A stretch of 32,599 bases of DNA from Robiginitomaculum sp. (GTDB lineage Bacteria > Pseudomonadota > Alphaproteobacteria > Caulobacterales > Maricaulaceae), in NCBI GenBank assembly GCA_026982415.1, contig JALSHE010000009.1, positions 1 through 32,599 of the forward strand. Reading direction: 5' to 3'. Below the pieces are notes generated by a model that saw nothing but the letters and a program-made list of their open reading frames with translations, was not told the DNA's origin and did not search any database. Each line of letters begins with the position of its first letter. The first letter of the stretch is position 1. A program made the position numbers and the translations under genes. This document shows positions 9,426 through 16,468 of this stretch, in pieces.

Positions 9426-9475
9426 TATTAGGCATTCAAGCCTCCTACAAGGCAGTCAAGTATTAGGCGCTCATG
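9426..9475. repeat. three imperfect 15-base direct repeats between exbD and tonB
   Basis: The spacer holds TATTAGGCATTCAAG (9426-9440), TACAAGGCAGTCAAG (9446-9460) and TATTAGGCGCTCATG (9461-9475). The units share a TAnnAGGC core and a TCAAG/TCATG tail. They lie wholly in the gap between the exbD stop and the tonB start. No function is apparent. Confidence 0.5.
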
Positions 9476-9479
9476 CCTG

Positions 9480-9875
9480 CTAATCAGTTGAAACACGGGT
9501 GTCGATGCCAAGGTCGGTCATCAATTCTTGCACCTGCATCACTATACCGGCCTGCGCCTCTTTATCACCTTGAATAATCCCGCCTGCTTTTGGATTTTCG
9601 TCCCGAAGCGCCAATATAACCGGGCGTATTTCGTTAATATCATAAGGCATTTTATCTATCCAAATCTCGTTCTCGCGGCTAATCGCCACAATAATACCAG
9701 GTGGCAAATCCACATCCGTGATAGCCTCCGGCTTGCTCGGTTCAAACCCAGGTGTTTTCACAAACACTGAGGTCACAATGAAGAAGATCAAGAGAATAAA
9801 CACTACATCCAGCATGGGTGTCATGTTTAACTCGGTGTCTTCCGCTTCAACTGCTACGCGACTACGTCTTGCCAT
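9480..9875 (-). CDS. exbD: ExbD biopolymer transport protein (second copy)
   Basis: This 131-residue ExbD/TolR-family protein has a short cytoplasmic N-terminus, one transmembrane helix and a periplasmic domain. The conserved motif MTPMLDVVFILLIFFIVT (about residues 18-35) includes the membrane aspartate that carries protons in the ExbB/ExbD motor. The ATG at 9875 follows AAGG at a good distance. It is the second of two consecutive ExbD genes; the first is 59 bases upstream. The two paralogues differ clearly after the membrane helix, so they may form a hetero-oligomer, which is inferred. Confidence 0.93.
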   Translation of the reverse strand: MARRSRVAVEAEDTELNMTPMLDVVFILLIFFIVTSVFVKTPGFEPSKPEAITDVDLPPGIIVAISRENEIWIDKMPYDINEIRPVILALRDENPKAGGIIQGDKEAQAGIVMQVQELMTDLGIDTRVSTD

Positions 9876-9934
9876 TTCGTTACCTTATCACACTAATTAT
9901 TGAATTACAAGCCTTTTGTAACTTAATTACACTT

Positions 9935-10342
9935 CTACCCTTTAATGATCTCTATTTTGGATGTGAGACCCTTGTCGTCAAAGCTATCTTTCAAACCAAC
10001 CAAATATAGATTATCTGCCAATTCGTGGACTTTCAGAATAATACTCGCACCAGGTTTATCAGCCAAAAGGCTTTCCACTGTTAGAACCACGCGATCACAA
10101 TCCGAACCGCGACCATCAACCGAGCACCTGTTTTTGCCATCAACATAAACCGAGATAGCGGATTTAGAGTCATCAAGATTGTCCTGATTTGGCGGCGGCG
10201 GCGGCTGGGTTAAATCAATACCCGTCTCGTCCAGAAAAGTTGCTGTCACAATAAAAAAGATTAGCATGATAAACACGATGTCGAGCATCGGTGTCATATC
10301 TACATCGGCGTCATCTCCGCCGTGGCGTACACGTCTTCTCAT
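9935..10342 (-). CDS. exbD: ExbD biopolymer transport protein (first copy)
   Basis: This 135-residue ExbD-family protein has an arginine-rich start (MRRRVRHGGDDADVDMTPML), the membrane motif MLDIVFIMLIFFIVTA with its conserved aspartate, then a proline-rich QPPPPPN segment and a periplasmic domain with two cysteines (CSVDGRGSDC) that could form a disulfide. I chose the ATG at 10342 because GGAG lies just upstream and only one base separates it from the exbB stop; the longer frame to 10387 would overlap exbB and adds residues not seen in ExbD. It is probably translationally coupled to exbB. Confidence 0.92.
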   Translation of the reverse strand: MRRRVRHGGDDADVDMTPMLDIVFIMLIFFIVTATFLDETGIDLTQPPPPPNQDNLDDSKSAISVYVDGKNRCSVDGRGSDCDRVVLTVESLLADKPGASIILKVHELADNLYLVGLKDSFDDKGLTSKIEIIKG

Positions 10343-10343
10343 T

Positions 10344-10883
10344 TTATTCTCCGATTTCCAATGTGTCAGCGAACTTTGCCGTCTCACGAATACTTAGCTT
10401 TGGCAACCAATTGGCAAAGTACATGCCGGACAAAGCCACCACCATACCAGCCATAGTTGGGATCGTCGCTTTAAACACGCCCCCCGCCATCAATCTGGCA
10501 CTGGACGAGCCGGACAAAGCCATAATATCGAACACTTCGATCATGCCTGTCACGGTCCCCAAAAGCCCAAGTAATGGCGCAACCGCCACAAGTGCCTGCA
10601 CGATACCGACAAATCTATCCGTATTTAGCCTAACCTGCGAAACCAAATCATCGCGAATAGCGCGTGAGCGCCAAGACCGCTTATCTTCCCGCGCACTCCA
10701 CTCCGCTCGCAACCGGGTTTTTAGCGCACCGTGGGCAAATAAATAATATGAGAGACGTTCCATAATGAAAGCCCACAACATAAAGGCGACAATCATAATT
10801 GGCACCAGAACGGTTGTTCCGCCCTGGGCAAAAAAGTCCATTAATCCTTCATAGGCTAGTTTCGGATTTAACCATTCTGGCAT
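10344..10883 (-). CDS. exbB: ExbB/TolQ/MotA proton-channel protein
   Basis: This 179-residue protein is a compact ExbB-family subunit of the inner-membrane proton channel that drives TonB. An N-terminal membrane helix (about residues 24-42) is followed by a cytoplasmic segment. The conserved channel region APLLGLLGTVTGMIEVFDIM (about 102-121) and a last helix containing ATIPTMAGMVVALSGMYFAN come next. It is much shorter than the TtpC protein encoded upstream, which carries a second ExbB-type domain. The stop lies one base from the first exbD start. Its own ATG follows a spacer that can fold into a hairpin. Confidence 0.93.
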   Translation of the reverse strand: MPEWLNPKLAYEGLMDFFAQGGTTVLVPIMIVAFMLWAFIMERLSYYLFAHGALKTRLRAEWSAREDKRSWRSRAIRDDLVSQVRLNTDRFVGIVQALVAVAPLLGLLGTVTGMIEVFDIMALSGSSSARLMAGGVFKATIPTMAGMVVALSGMYFANWLPKLSIRETAKFADTLEIGE

Positions 10884-10952
10884 ATCAATACCTTTTCCTA
10901 TTCCCTGATTTCACGCCCATATAAGGCCGCAATATTTGCGACTAAAATTATG

Positions 10953-10997
10953 GGCAATTCATGGACCCAGCCTAAACTGGGCCCGTTTTGCATTGCC
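10953..10997 (-). other. nested hairpin in the ttpC-exbB spacer
   Basis: Read on the minus strand, an outer pair GGCAAT/ATTGCC encloses an inner stem GGGCCCAG/CTGGGTCC (one G-U pair) with a six-base loop. It starts six bases after the ttpC stop in a 119-base spacer, the second longest within this operon. There is no T-rich tail, so it is more likely an RNA-stability or processing element than a terminator. The role is inferred only from position and pairing. Confidence 0.45.
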
Positions 10998-11002
10998 GCG
11001 AA

Positions 11003-12394
11003 TTAACCCCGGCGAGCCTCAACATGGCGCGCTACGATACCAGCAGATTGCTCTTCCAGTGTCCCTTGAACACCGCGTGCAAGTGATGAACAGAAGCTGT
11101 GCAAGACCAAGAGCGGAATAGCGGCAATCAAACCAAGCATGGTCGTAACCAAAGCTTCGGAAATACCACCAGCCATCAATTGCGGGTCACCAGCGCCGTA
11201 GATCATCATAGCCTGGAAGGTTTTGATCATACCTGTCACTGTACCAAGTAGGCCGAGGAGAGGGGCAATCGCTGCACCAAGCTTAAGCAGGTTAAGGCCA
11301 AATTCAAGCTTCGGGCTTTCTTGGAGAATAGCTTCGTCCAATTTAAGCTCGATAACTTCCTCGTCTTTGTTCTTCACACCATCATAAGCCATCATAACAC
11401 GGCCAAGCGGGTTGGATTTAGACGGTTGCGCTTTCTTCTTCTGGGCGCGAACCGCAGAGGAAACCAAGAACAGACGAACGATATTAAGTATGCCGAAAAT
11501 ACCACCGACAAGAAGAACGCCGAGAATAATTTTACCAATCGGCCCACCTTGATCAACACGCTCTTTTCTATCCGGCACACGCTCTAGCGCTTTCAGCAAG
11601 CTACCACGTGTTGGATCAACTGGACCAAAGACAAGCTCTGAAGGGCCAGCATTAAGAACGGCCTTTGCCGCTTTACCAATAGCCTTAGGAGGCTGCTTAC
11701 CCAAATAGGTTAGCGGTAAAACCCCAGGTTCTTTTGAGTTTTTGTACTCAAGAAACTCGCCGCCTGCGGTGGTGAACACATTAAACGGGCCGACGCGCGT
11801 CAAGTTCATGCTTTCACCAGGGTTTGCACTATTGCCAACATTTGCATCAAATGCAGTGACCTCACGCTGAGCCTGAATTTCCTCCAGCATCAACTGCCAG
11901 ATTTTATTAAGCTCGTCAGAACTCGGCAAAGCTTTTGAATTGGCTATTTTACCTAATACATCAGTACGCCCTGGATATTGCGCAGAAATCAATGAGCTAT
12001 CCAAAGTCGCCTTAAACTCACCAGCCTTGGAACGCGCCAAACCAAACACATCGCGGAATTCACCGAGAGCGGAGTTTAACTGCCCATCTAAATTTGCAAT
12101 AACTGCTTCGTTAGCATCAAACTTCCTCTCAACATTTCGAACTTGCGTTTCAAGAGCACGAAGCTCAGCACGCGCCGAATTCAATTTTGCAGTTTGCTCA
12201 TTGGCACGAGACCTAAACTCTCGGACACGTTTGTCGTTTTCAGCTTTTGTGGTTTGCGCGTCTCTGCGCACTTTATCCAGCAATTCACTGACAGAGTTAA
12301 TTTGGGCACCCGCCGGCATTGCCAGTCCCGCCATTAAAACAGCACCTAGTAATAAAGCACTCAATTTTTTTAAGTTTTTCGATAATTTAATCAT
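11003..12394 (-). CDS. TtpC-like protein: ExbB domain with periplasmic coiled-coil extension
   Basis: This 463-residue protein combines a signal peptide (to AGA near residue 30), a long periplasmic region and a C-terminal MotA/TolQ/ExbB domain. The periplasmic part begins with a charged coiled coil (about residues 35-110). A transmembrane helix lies near 285-310 (IGKIILGVLLVGGIFGILNI) and the channel region near 365-440 contains APLLGLLGTVTGMIKTFQAM and EALVTTMLGLIAAIPLLV. This architecture matches TtpC, required by TonB2-type systems in Vibrio. It is 18 bases downstream of the second DUF3450 gene, with AGGA upstream of its ATG. It probably forms the complex with ExbB, both ExbD proteins and TonB. 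Confidence 0.9.
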   Translation of the reverse strand: MIKLSKNLKKLSALLLGAVLMAGLAMPAGAQINSVSELLDKVRRDAQTTKAENDKRVREFRSRANEQTAKLNSARAELRALETQVRNVERKFDANEAVIANLDGQLNSALGEFRDVFGLARSKAGEFKATLDSSLISAQYPGRTDVLGKIANSKALPSSDELNKIWQLMLEEIQAQREVTAFDANVGNSANPGESMNLTRVGPFNVFTTAGGEFLEYKNSKEPGVLPLTYLGKQPPKAIGKAAKAVLNAGPSELVFGPVDPTRGSLLKALERVPDRKERVDQGGPIGKIILGVLLVGGIFGILNIVRLFLVSSAVRAQKKKAQPSKSNPLGRVMMAYDGVKNKDEEVIELKLDEAILQESPKLEFGLNLLKLGAAIAPLLGLLGTVTGMIKTFQAMMIYGAGDPQLMAGGISEALVTTMLGLIAAIPLLVLHSFCSSLARGVQGTLEEQSAGIVARHVEARRG

Positions 12395-12412
12395 TTGAAA
12401 TATCCTCTTTCT

Positions 12413-13195
12413 CTATTTCGCGCCGGTTACAGGGGCAAACACTATTTCCGGTGCAGCCTCACCATTAGCAATTCGGATGGCTTGACGAACCTGTAAAGCA
12501 TTACTGCTATCCACTGACTTCCATGTCCGATCAGACATATCAAAATACCCAAGATCCTTCTCGTCTTTGGTCATATAAATCAAAGAAATCCGGCCAAACA
12601 TCAGATAATCAACCTTAACACCCGACTTACTTGGGTGGGCGCCCTCATAGCTATCCATGCCCTGGCCATAAGCCACTTCGTTTTTATAAGCTGCAAGCAC
12701 CTGACGGTATTGCTCGGTCGGCGTAATAGAAGGGTCACCCAGTGTTTCCTTGAGCCGCGCCAAGCGCTCTTTGCGTTCACGCAACTTAAACGGCATATCA
12801 GCATTGACCGAATCCTCTATCTTGGCCGCCATCAAAAGCATCATCGGCACCATACCGCGCTTTACCTGCTCTACGGATCCAAGTTGCTCCCTAAGAGCCT
12901 CAATATCACCAGCTTGACCGCGCAAATAGATATCCTGCTGATCGACAAACAATTTCATATTGTCAATTTGCTGCAAGACGGCGCGGTAATCCCGTGCCGC
13001 ACTTTCCGCAGTATCATCTGATTGCTCGACTTGCCTTTGAGCCGCTGCGCTAGCTGCGGTTGAACTTTGCGCTACCCGCAGAGCTTGCTCCAGTTGCGCT
13101 TGCGCAGGCATGGCGACAGCCAATACACACGCTCCAGCCAACAGGACGCTCCTGGTTCTTACGAACTTAGGCCTGATTTTTGAAATTTTCGACAT
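12413..13195 (-). CDS. DUF3450 family periplasmic protein (second tandem copy)
   Basis: This 260-residue secreted protein belongs to the DUF3450 family that habitually precedes TtpC-type ExbB genes. It has a signal peptide (hydrophobic core about residues 17-30, ending AMPAQAQ) and a helical coiled-coil region with many Q, R and E residues (about 36-110). A conserved C-terminal half has YGQGMDSYEG, YLMFGRISLIYMTKDE and ANGEAAPEIV. I chose the ATG at 13195, which has AAGGAAG directly upstream; the longer frame begins with TTG at 13219. It lacks a roughly 20-residue insertion present in the neighbouring copy. The biochemical function of DUF3450 is unknown; the operon suggests a periplasmic accessory to the TonB motor. 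Confidence 0.87.
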   Translation of the reverse strand: MSKISKIRPKFVRTRSVLLAGACVLAVAMPAQAQLEQALRVAQSSTAASAAAQRQVEQSDDTAESAARDYRAVLQQIDNMKLFVDQQDIYLRGQAGDIEALREQLGSVEQVKRGMVPMMLLMAAKIEDSVNADMPFKLRERKERLARLKETLGDPSITPTEQYRQVLAAYKNEVAYGQGMDSYEGAHPSKSGVKVDYLMFGRISLIYMTKDEKDLGYFDMSDRTWKSVDSSNALQVRQAIRIANGEAAPEIVFAPVTGAK

Positions 13196-13322
13196 GTCTT
13201 CCTTCCGATCTAGTTTCAATTTTGCTCGCTCTACAGACCACCTGCTTCGCGATTTTTTGGCAACTCCACTTCCCGTTAAGAACTACCGATGAGCCATAAA
13301 TTCGGCTCGAAATTCACCTTAA

Positions 13323-14129
13323 TTAAGGATTTGGAAACAACGGCACTTTCACCACATTTGGCGCAGCCTCACCGCTTGCTATTTTCACACCGCGCCTAAT
13401 ATCGGCAATACTGTTCTTGGGCAAATCCACCCACTCATTAGCATTTAAATCATAGCGCATAGCCTGGGTGCCATCAGCCTGCAGATACACATAGGCAATG
13501 CGACCATAACGCAGATAGGAGCCATCAAAAATTTCGATTTTATTGCCATTTTTATCGAGCTTAACCTCGCCCTTTTCGTCCTTCTCCCAACGATCATCGC
13601 CGACACGAATGGTTGGACTTATGGGATGATTACCCTTTTTGGCCTCCATGCTTTGACCGTAATTAACCTCAAGCTTATAAATATTAAGGGCCTTGCGATA
13701 TTTATCCCCGACCGCCGTATTTGGATCTTTAATCGACGCCTCCAATGACTGCAATCTCGGGAGACGGCGATCCAACTCAAACGGATAATCCGATTTTATC
13801 TTTCCCGCTATGCTGGTGGCCATTTTGCCAAGCATCGGCTCAATCGTTGCCTTCAAATCATCAAGGCCTTCAATTTGTGAATTTAGTGAATTAATTTTCG
13901 CGGTTTGCTGCACGACAAAGTATTCCTGCTGTGCGAGACTTGTTTTTTGTTCAGCAATAGCCTGCAATACAGCTTTATAAGCCGCTTCACTTCCTGAAGA
14001 TTGCGCGAGCGCTGTCGGAACCAGAACAACCGCAGCTAATCCCGCTACCGCCAACGCCTTAACCTTTGTAGGAATAATCACCACACACAGCTCCCAAAAA
14101 TTCGCAAGTCCCTTTGTTAGACCTTGCAT
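13323..14129 (-). CDS. DUF3450 family periplasmic protein (first tandem copy)
   Basis: This 268-residue protein is the first gene of the TonB operon and a paralogue of the next gene. Shared landmarks are YGQSMEAKKGNHP, YLRYGRIAYVYLQADG and ASGEAAPNVV. A signal peptide precedes ALAQSSGSE, followed by a coiled-coil stretch (about residues 45-100). Between YGQ and YGRI it carries a lysine/aspartate-rich insertion (DDRWEKDEKGEVKLDKNGNK) missing from the second copy. The ATG at 14129 has no clear Shine-Dalgarno. A GTG at 14084 with GGGAG six bases upstream gives a more compact signal peptide (MVIIPTKVKALAVAGLAA) and may be the true start. Function is unknown beyond the operon context. Confidence 0.85.
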   Translation of the reverse strand: MQGLTKGLANFWELCVVIIPTKVKALAVAGLAAVVLVPTALAQSSGSEAAYKAVLQAIAEQKTSLAQQEYFVVQQTAKINSLNSQIEGLDDLKATIEPMLGKMATSIAGKIKSDYPFELDRRLPRLQSLEASIKDPNTAVGDKYRKALNIYKLEVNYGQSMEAKKGNHPISPTIRVGDDRWEKDEKGEVKLDKNGNKIEIFDGSYLRYGRIAYVYLQADGTQAMRYDLNANEWVDLPKNSIADIRRGVKIASGEAAPNVVKVPLFPNP

Positions 14130-14198
14130 TGTTATTATTTCAGGTAGGCTTACACGGCTCTTTCGCGTTAATCAATCGTTAGGATGTACCAAAATGCA

Positions 14199-14216
14199 TT
14201 TTTTTTGCTTTTTTTT
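14199..14216 (-). promoter_or_regulatory. two phased A-tracts upstream of the DUF3450-TonB operon
   Basis: On the minus strand two runs of eight A (T8 on plus at 14199-14206 and 14209-14216) are separated by GC, giving a ten-base period. They lie about 70-90 bases upstream of the first operon gene. A-tracts in phase with the helix usually bend DNA or act as UP-element-like promoter enhancers. I could not place convincing -35 and -10 boxes downstream of them, so the call is tentative. Confidence 0.35.
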
Positions 14217-14312
14217 ACAAATAAACTTCTTGACTCGCACGGTTTTTTCAGAGGCGCTGTTAATACATTACACAAGAAATTAATATAACCGCAGCCTAAA
14301 ATGACCGAGGAA

Positions 14313-14386
14313 TGGTTGGGGCGGCTGGGTTCGAACCAACGATCACGGGATCAAAACCCGATGCCTTACCACTTGGCTACGCCCCA
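14313..14386 (-). tRNA. tRNA-Gln (anticodon UUG)
   Basis: The minus strand folds as a tRNA: acceptor TGGGGCG/CGCCCCA, D arm GCC-AAGTGGTAA-GGC, anticodon loop TTTTGAT giving anticodon TTG, a four-base variable loop, and T arm GTTGG-TTCGAAC-CCAGC. CCA is encoded at the 3' end (14313-14315). The U1-A72 pair typical of bacterial tRNA-Gln is present. The outermost anticodon-stem pair is T-T, and the discriminator base reads A rather than the G of E. coli tRNA-Gln. Confidence 0.95.
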
Positions 14387-14638
14387 AAGCGTAAACTCTG
14401 TATTTGTTCAGAGCCTAGTAAGGGGCGCTTATTATCTCCTTAATTCCAACAATGCAATCGGTTTTTCACGATAAATTACAGCTTTTCCAGCCACCTTACG
14501 ATTACGCCATAAATTATCGGTCACTGTAAATCTATTATCGTTTATCGAGAAATGTCTTGGCCTTATCCTATAACTATGTAAGAATGCGACCATAACACGT
14601 TTCAAACTCACCAGTTCAAAATCATCAAGGATATTTCC

Positions 14639-16414
14639 ATGCGTCAGTTTTTTATCTCCTTCTTTGCTTCGGTCATCGGCTTTTTTGTTGCCATGCTATT
14701 GATGATGGTTTTCTTTTTTGTGATAATTGGTGCCGTGGTCAGTTCTGCAAGCAAGAAAGACGGCGTCAAGAGTAAGTCGGTTGTTCTGAACCTGGATTTG
14801 CGCGGGGGCATGCTCGACCATAGCGGCGGTAGCAATTTGTTCGGCAACAAACCTAACTCTGTCGTTACAGTCGTCCGCGCCCTGCACCGTGCCAAAGACG
14901 ACAAAAAGGTCAAAGGCCTGTTCATCCGCGCCAATGGCTGGGCGATGGCACCGGCCCAAGCCGAAGAAATAAGGCTTGCTATCAAAGATTTCCAAGAGGG
15001 CGGAAAATTTGTCGTCGCCCATGCACAGGGTTTTGAGGGTACAAGTCTGTCCGCCTACATGGCCGTCTCTGCCGCCGACGAGGTTTGGCTGCAAGACACC
15101 ACAGGCTTTTCTCTGGCCGGTATGCGGGCAGAAATAGAATTCCTCGGCGGTGTGTTCGAGAAGCTCGATGCCAAACCTGAGTTCGTTAAATTTGCGGAAT
15201 ATAAGAACGCCGCCAATACCTTTACCGAAAAGACGCTGACCGAGCCGCACCGCGAAGCTATGACATCTTTGTTGCAATCGCTCATGGACAGCAGTGTCAA
15301 AAATATTGCGGCGGACCGGGACATCACGGAAAAAGCTTTCCTCGACTTTCTCAACAATGCGCCCCACAGCGCCGAAAAGGCCAAAGAGCTTGGCTATGTG
15401 GACAAGCTGGGGCATTATGTAGACGCCAAAGACTACGCCAAGAAGAAAGCGGGCGGCAAGTCCGCGAGCTTCCAGAGCGTTGCGGATTACGGCGCCGGGT
15501 TTAACACCGGCCCCCTCATTGCCTTTGTCGGCGGCCAAGGTGCCGTTGTTCAAGGTGGCTCCGACGACGGCTCCAACCCGTTCTCCAACAATATCTCCAT
15601 GGGTGGCGACACCGTGTCCGAAGCCCTGATTGCCGCCTCCAAGAACGACAAAGTTAAGGCCATTATATTTCGCATCGATAGCCCCGGCGGATCCGCCACC
15701 GCGTCTGACCAAATTTGGGACGCGGTTATCAAAGCTAAAGATGCAGGCAAACCTGTGATTATCTCAATGGGACAATATGCGGCTTCGGGTGGTTACTATG
15801 TGGCGGCACCAGCAGACAAAATCATTGCCATGCCGACCACGGTTACTGGTTCTATTGGCGTGGTCGGCGGCAAGGTCGTCCTGCGCGACACCTTGGCCAA
15901 GGTCGGCTATAATATTGAAGCCATCGAACTGGGCGGCGAATTTTCCTCCGCCTATTCGGCCTTCGAGCCGTGGAGCCAAGGCAATCGCCAAGCCATGTAT
16001 GACAGTATGGAAGACATCTATGTCGACTTCACCAGCCGGGTCGCCGAAGGCCGAGGCCTGTCCATCGAACGTGTGCGCGAGATCGCCCGTGGCCGGGTCT
16101 GGACGGGCACGCAAGCCAAAGAGATTGGATTGGTTGACGAGCTCGGCGGCTTCATGAAAGCCCTCGAAATCGCCAAAGACCTGGCCGGTATTGATGCGGA
16201 CACAAAGGTTCAAATCCGGGTATTCCCACGGGAAAAATCCGACATGGAGAAGCTAGAGCAAATGTTCAATGTAACAGCCGAAGCCACAGCGAACTTACAC
16301 GACCTCCAAGCCCTAACAAACTCACCAGAGTTCAAAGCCTTCATGCGCGCCAAAGCCCTAGCCGCAGAGAGGCAAGGTGCACAAATGAAAGCAGACTTGC
16401 CAGAGTTTAAGTAG
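14639..16414 (+). CDS. sppA: signal peptide peptidase SppA, 67K type
   Basis: This 591-residue inner-membrane protease degrades leftover signal peptides. It has one N-terminal membrane anchor (about residues 8-34) and two tandem S49 peptidase domains. The lysine of the Ser-Lys dyad is K189 (AEYKNAANTFTEK) in the first domain, and the nucleophile is S383 (YAASGGYYVAAPAD) in the second; RIDSPGGSATASD at 345-357 is the conserved strand before it. These correspond to K209 and S409 in the E. coli enzyme. AAGGA lies nine bases before the ATG. The gene stands alone, followed by a convergent restriction endonuclease gene. Confidence 0.95.
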   Translation: MRQFFISFFASVIGFFVAMLLMMVFFFVIIGAVVSSASKKDGVKSKSVVLNLDLRGGMLDHSGGSNLFGNKPNSVVTVVRALHRAKDDKKVKGLFIRANGWAMAPAQAEEIRLAIKDFQEGGKFVVAHAQGFEGTSLSAYMAVSAADEVWLQDTTGFSLAGMRAEIEFLGGVFEKLDAKPEFVKFAEYKNAANTFTEKTLTEPHREAMTSLLQSLMDSSVKNIAADRDITEKAFLDFLNNAPHSAEKAKELGYVDKLGHYVDAKDYAKKKAGGKSASFQSVADYGAGFNTGPLIAFVGGQGAVVQGGSDDGSNPFSNNISMGGDTVSEALIAASKNDKVKAIIFRIDSPGGSATASDQIWDAVIKAKDAGKPVIISMGQYAASGGYYVAAPADKIIAMPTTVTGSIGVVGGKVVLRDTLAKVGYNIEAIELGGEFSSAYSAFEPWSQGNRQAMYDSMEDIYVDFTSRVAEGRGLSIERVREIARGRVWTGTQAKEIGLVDELGGFMKALEIAKDLAGIDADTKVQIRVFPREKSDMEKLEQMFNVTAEATANLHDLQALTNSPEFKAFMRAKALAAERQGAQMKADLPEFK

Positions 16415-16440
16415 GTTGGGTTAATAAGGAAATATCCTCA

Positions 16441-16455
16441 CCCCGCATCGCGGGG
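16441..16455. repeat. CCCCGC/GCGGGG hairpin between sppA and the restriction gene
   Basis: A perfect six-base stem (CCCCGC-ATC-GCGGGG) lies in the 54-base gap between the convergent sppA and endonuclease genes, with GGAGGTGCCCC following. The general pattern (C-rich arm, three-base loop, GGGGGAGGTGCC) is like dispersed palindromic intergenic repeats of proteobacterial genomes. There is no T-tract, so a terminator role is uncertain. Confidence 0.45.
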
Positions 16456-16468
16456 GAGGTGCCCCTTC

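Noticed and set aside
13196-13219. TTG start for the second DUF3450 gene
   Set aside because: The ATG at 13195 has AAGGAAG directly upstream and gives a normal signal peptide.
14220-14275. TTGACT ... TAATAC on the plus strand as a promoter
   Set aside because: The spacing is about 25 bases, too long for a sigma-70 promoter, and it points toward the antisense side of the tRNA gene.
14696-15712. Long open frame (338 codons) antisense to sppA on the minus strand
   Set aside because: The plus-strand frame has complete SppA catalytic motifs and a good ribosome binding site. The antisense frame has no recognisable domain and follows from codon bias of the real gene.
15764-16213. Open frame of 149 codons antisense to the C-terminal half of sppA
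   Set aside because: It lies wholly inside sppA, has no start signal and no family resemblance.
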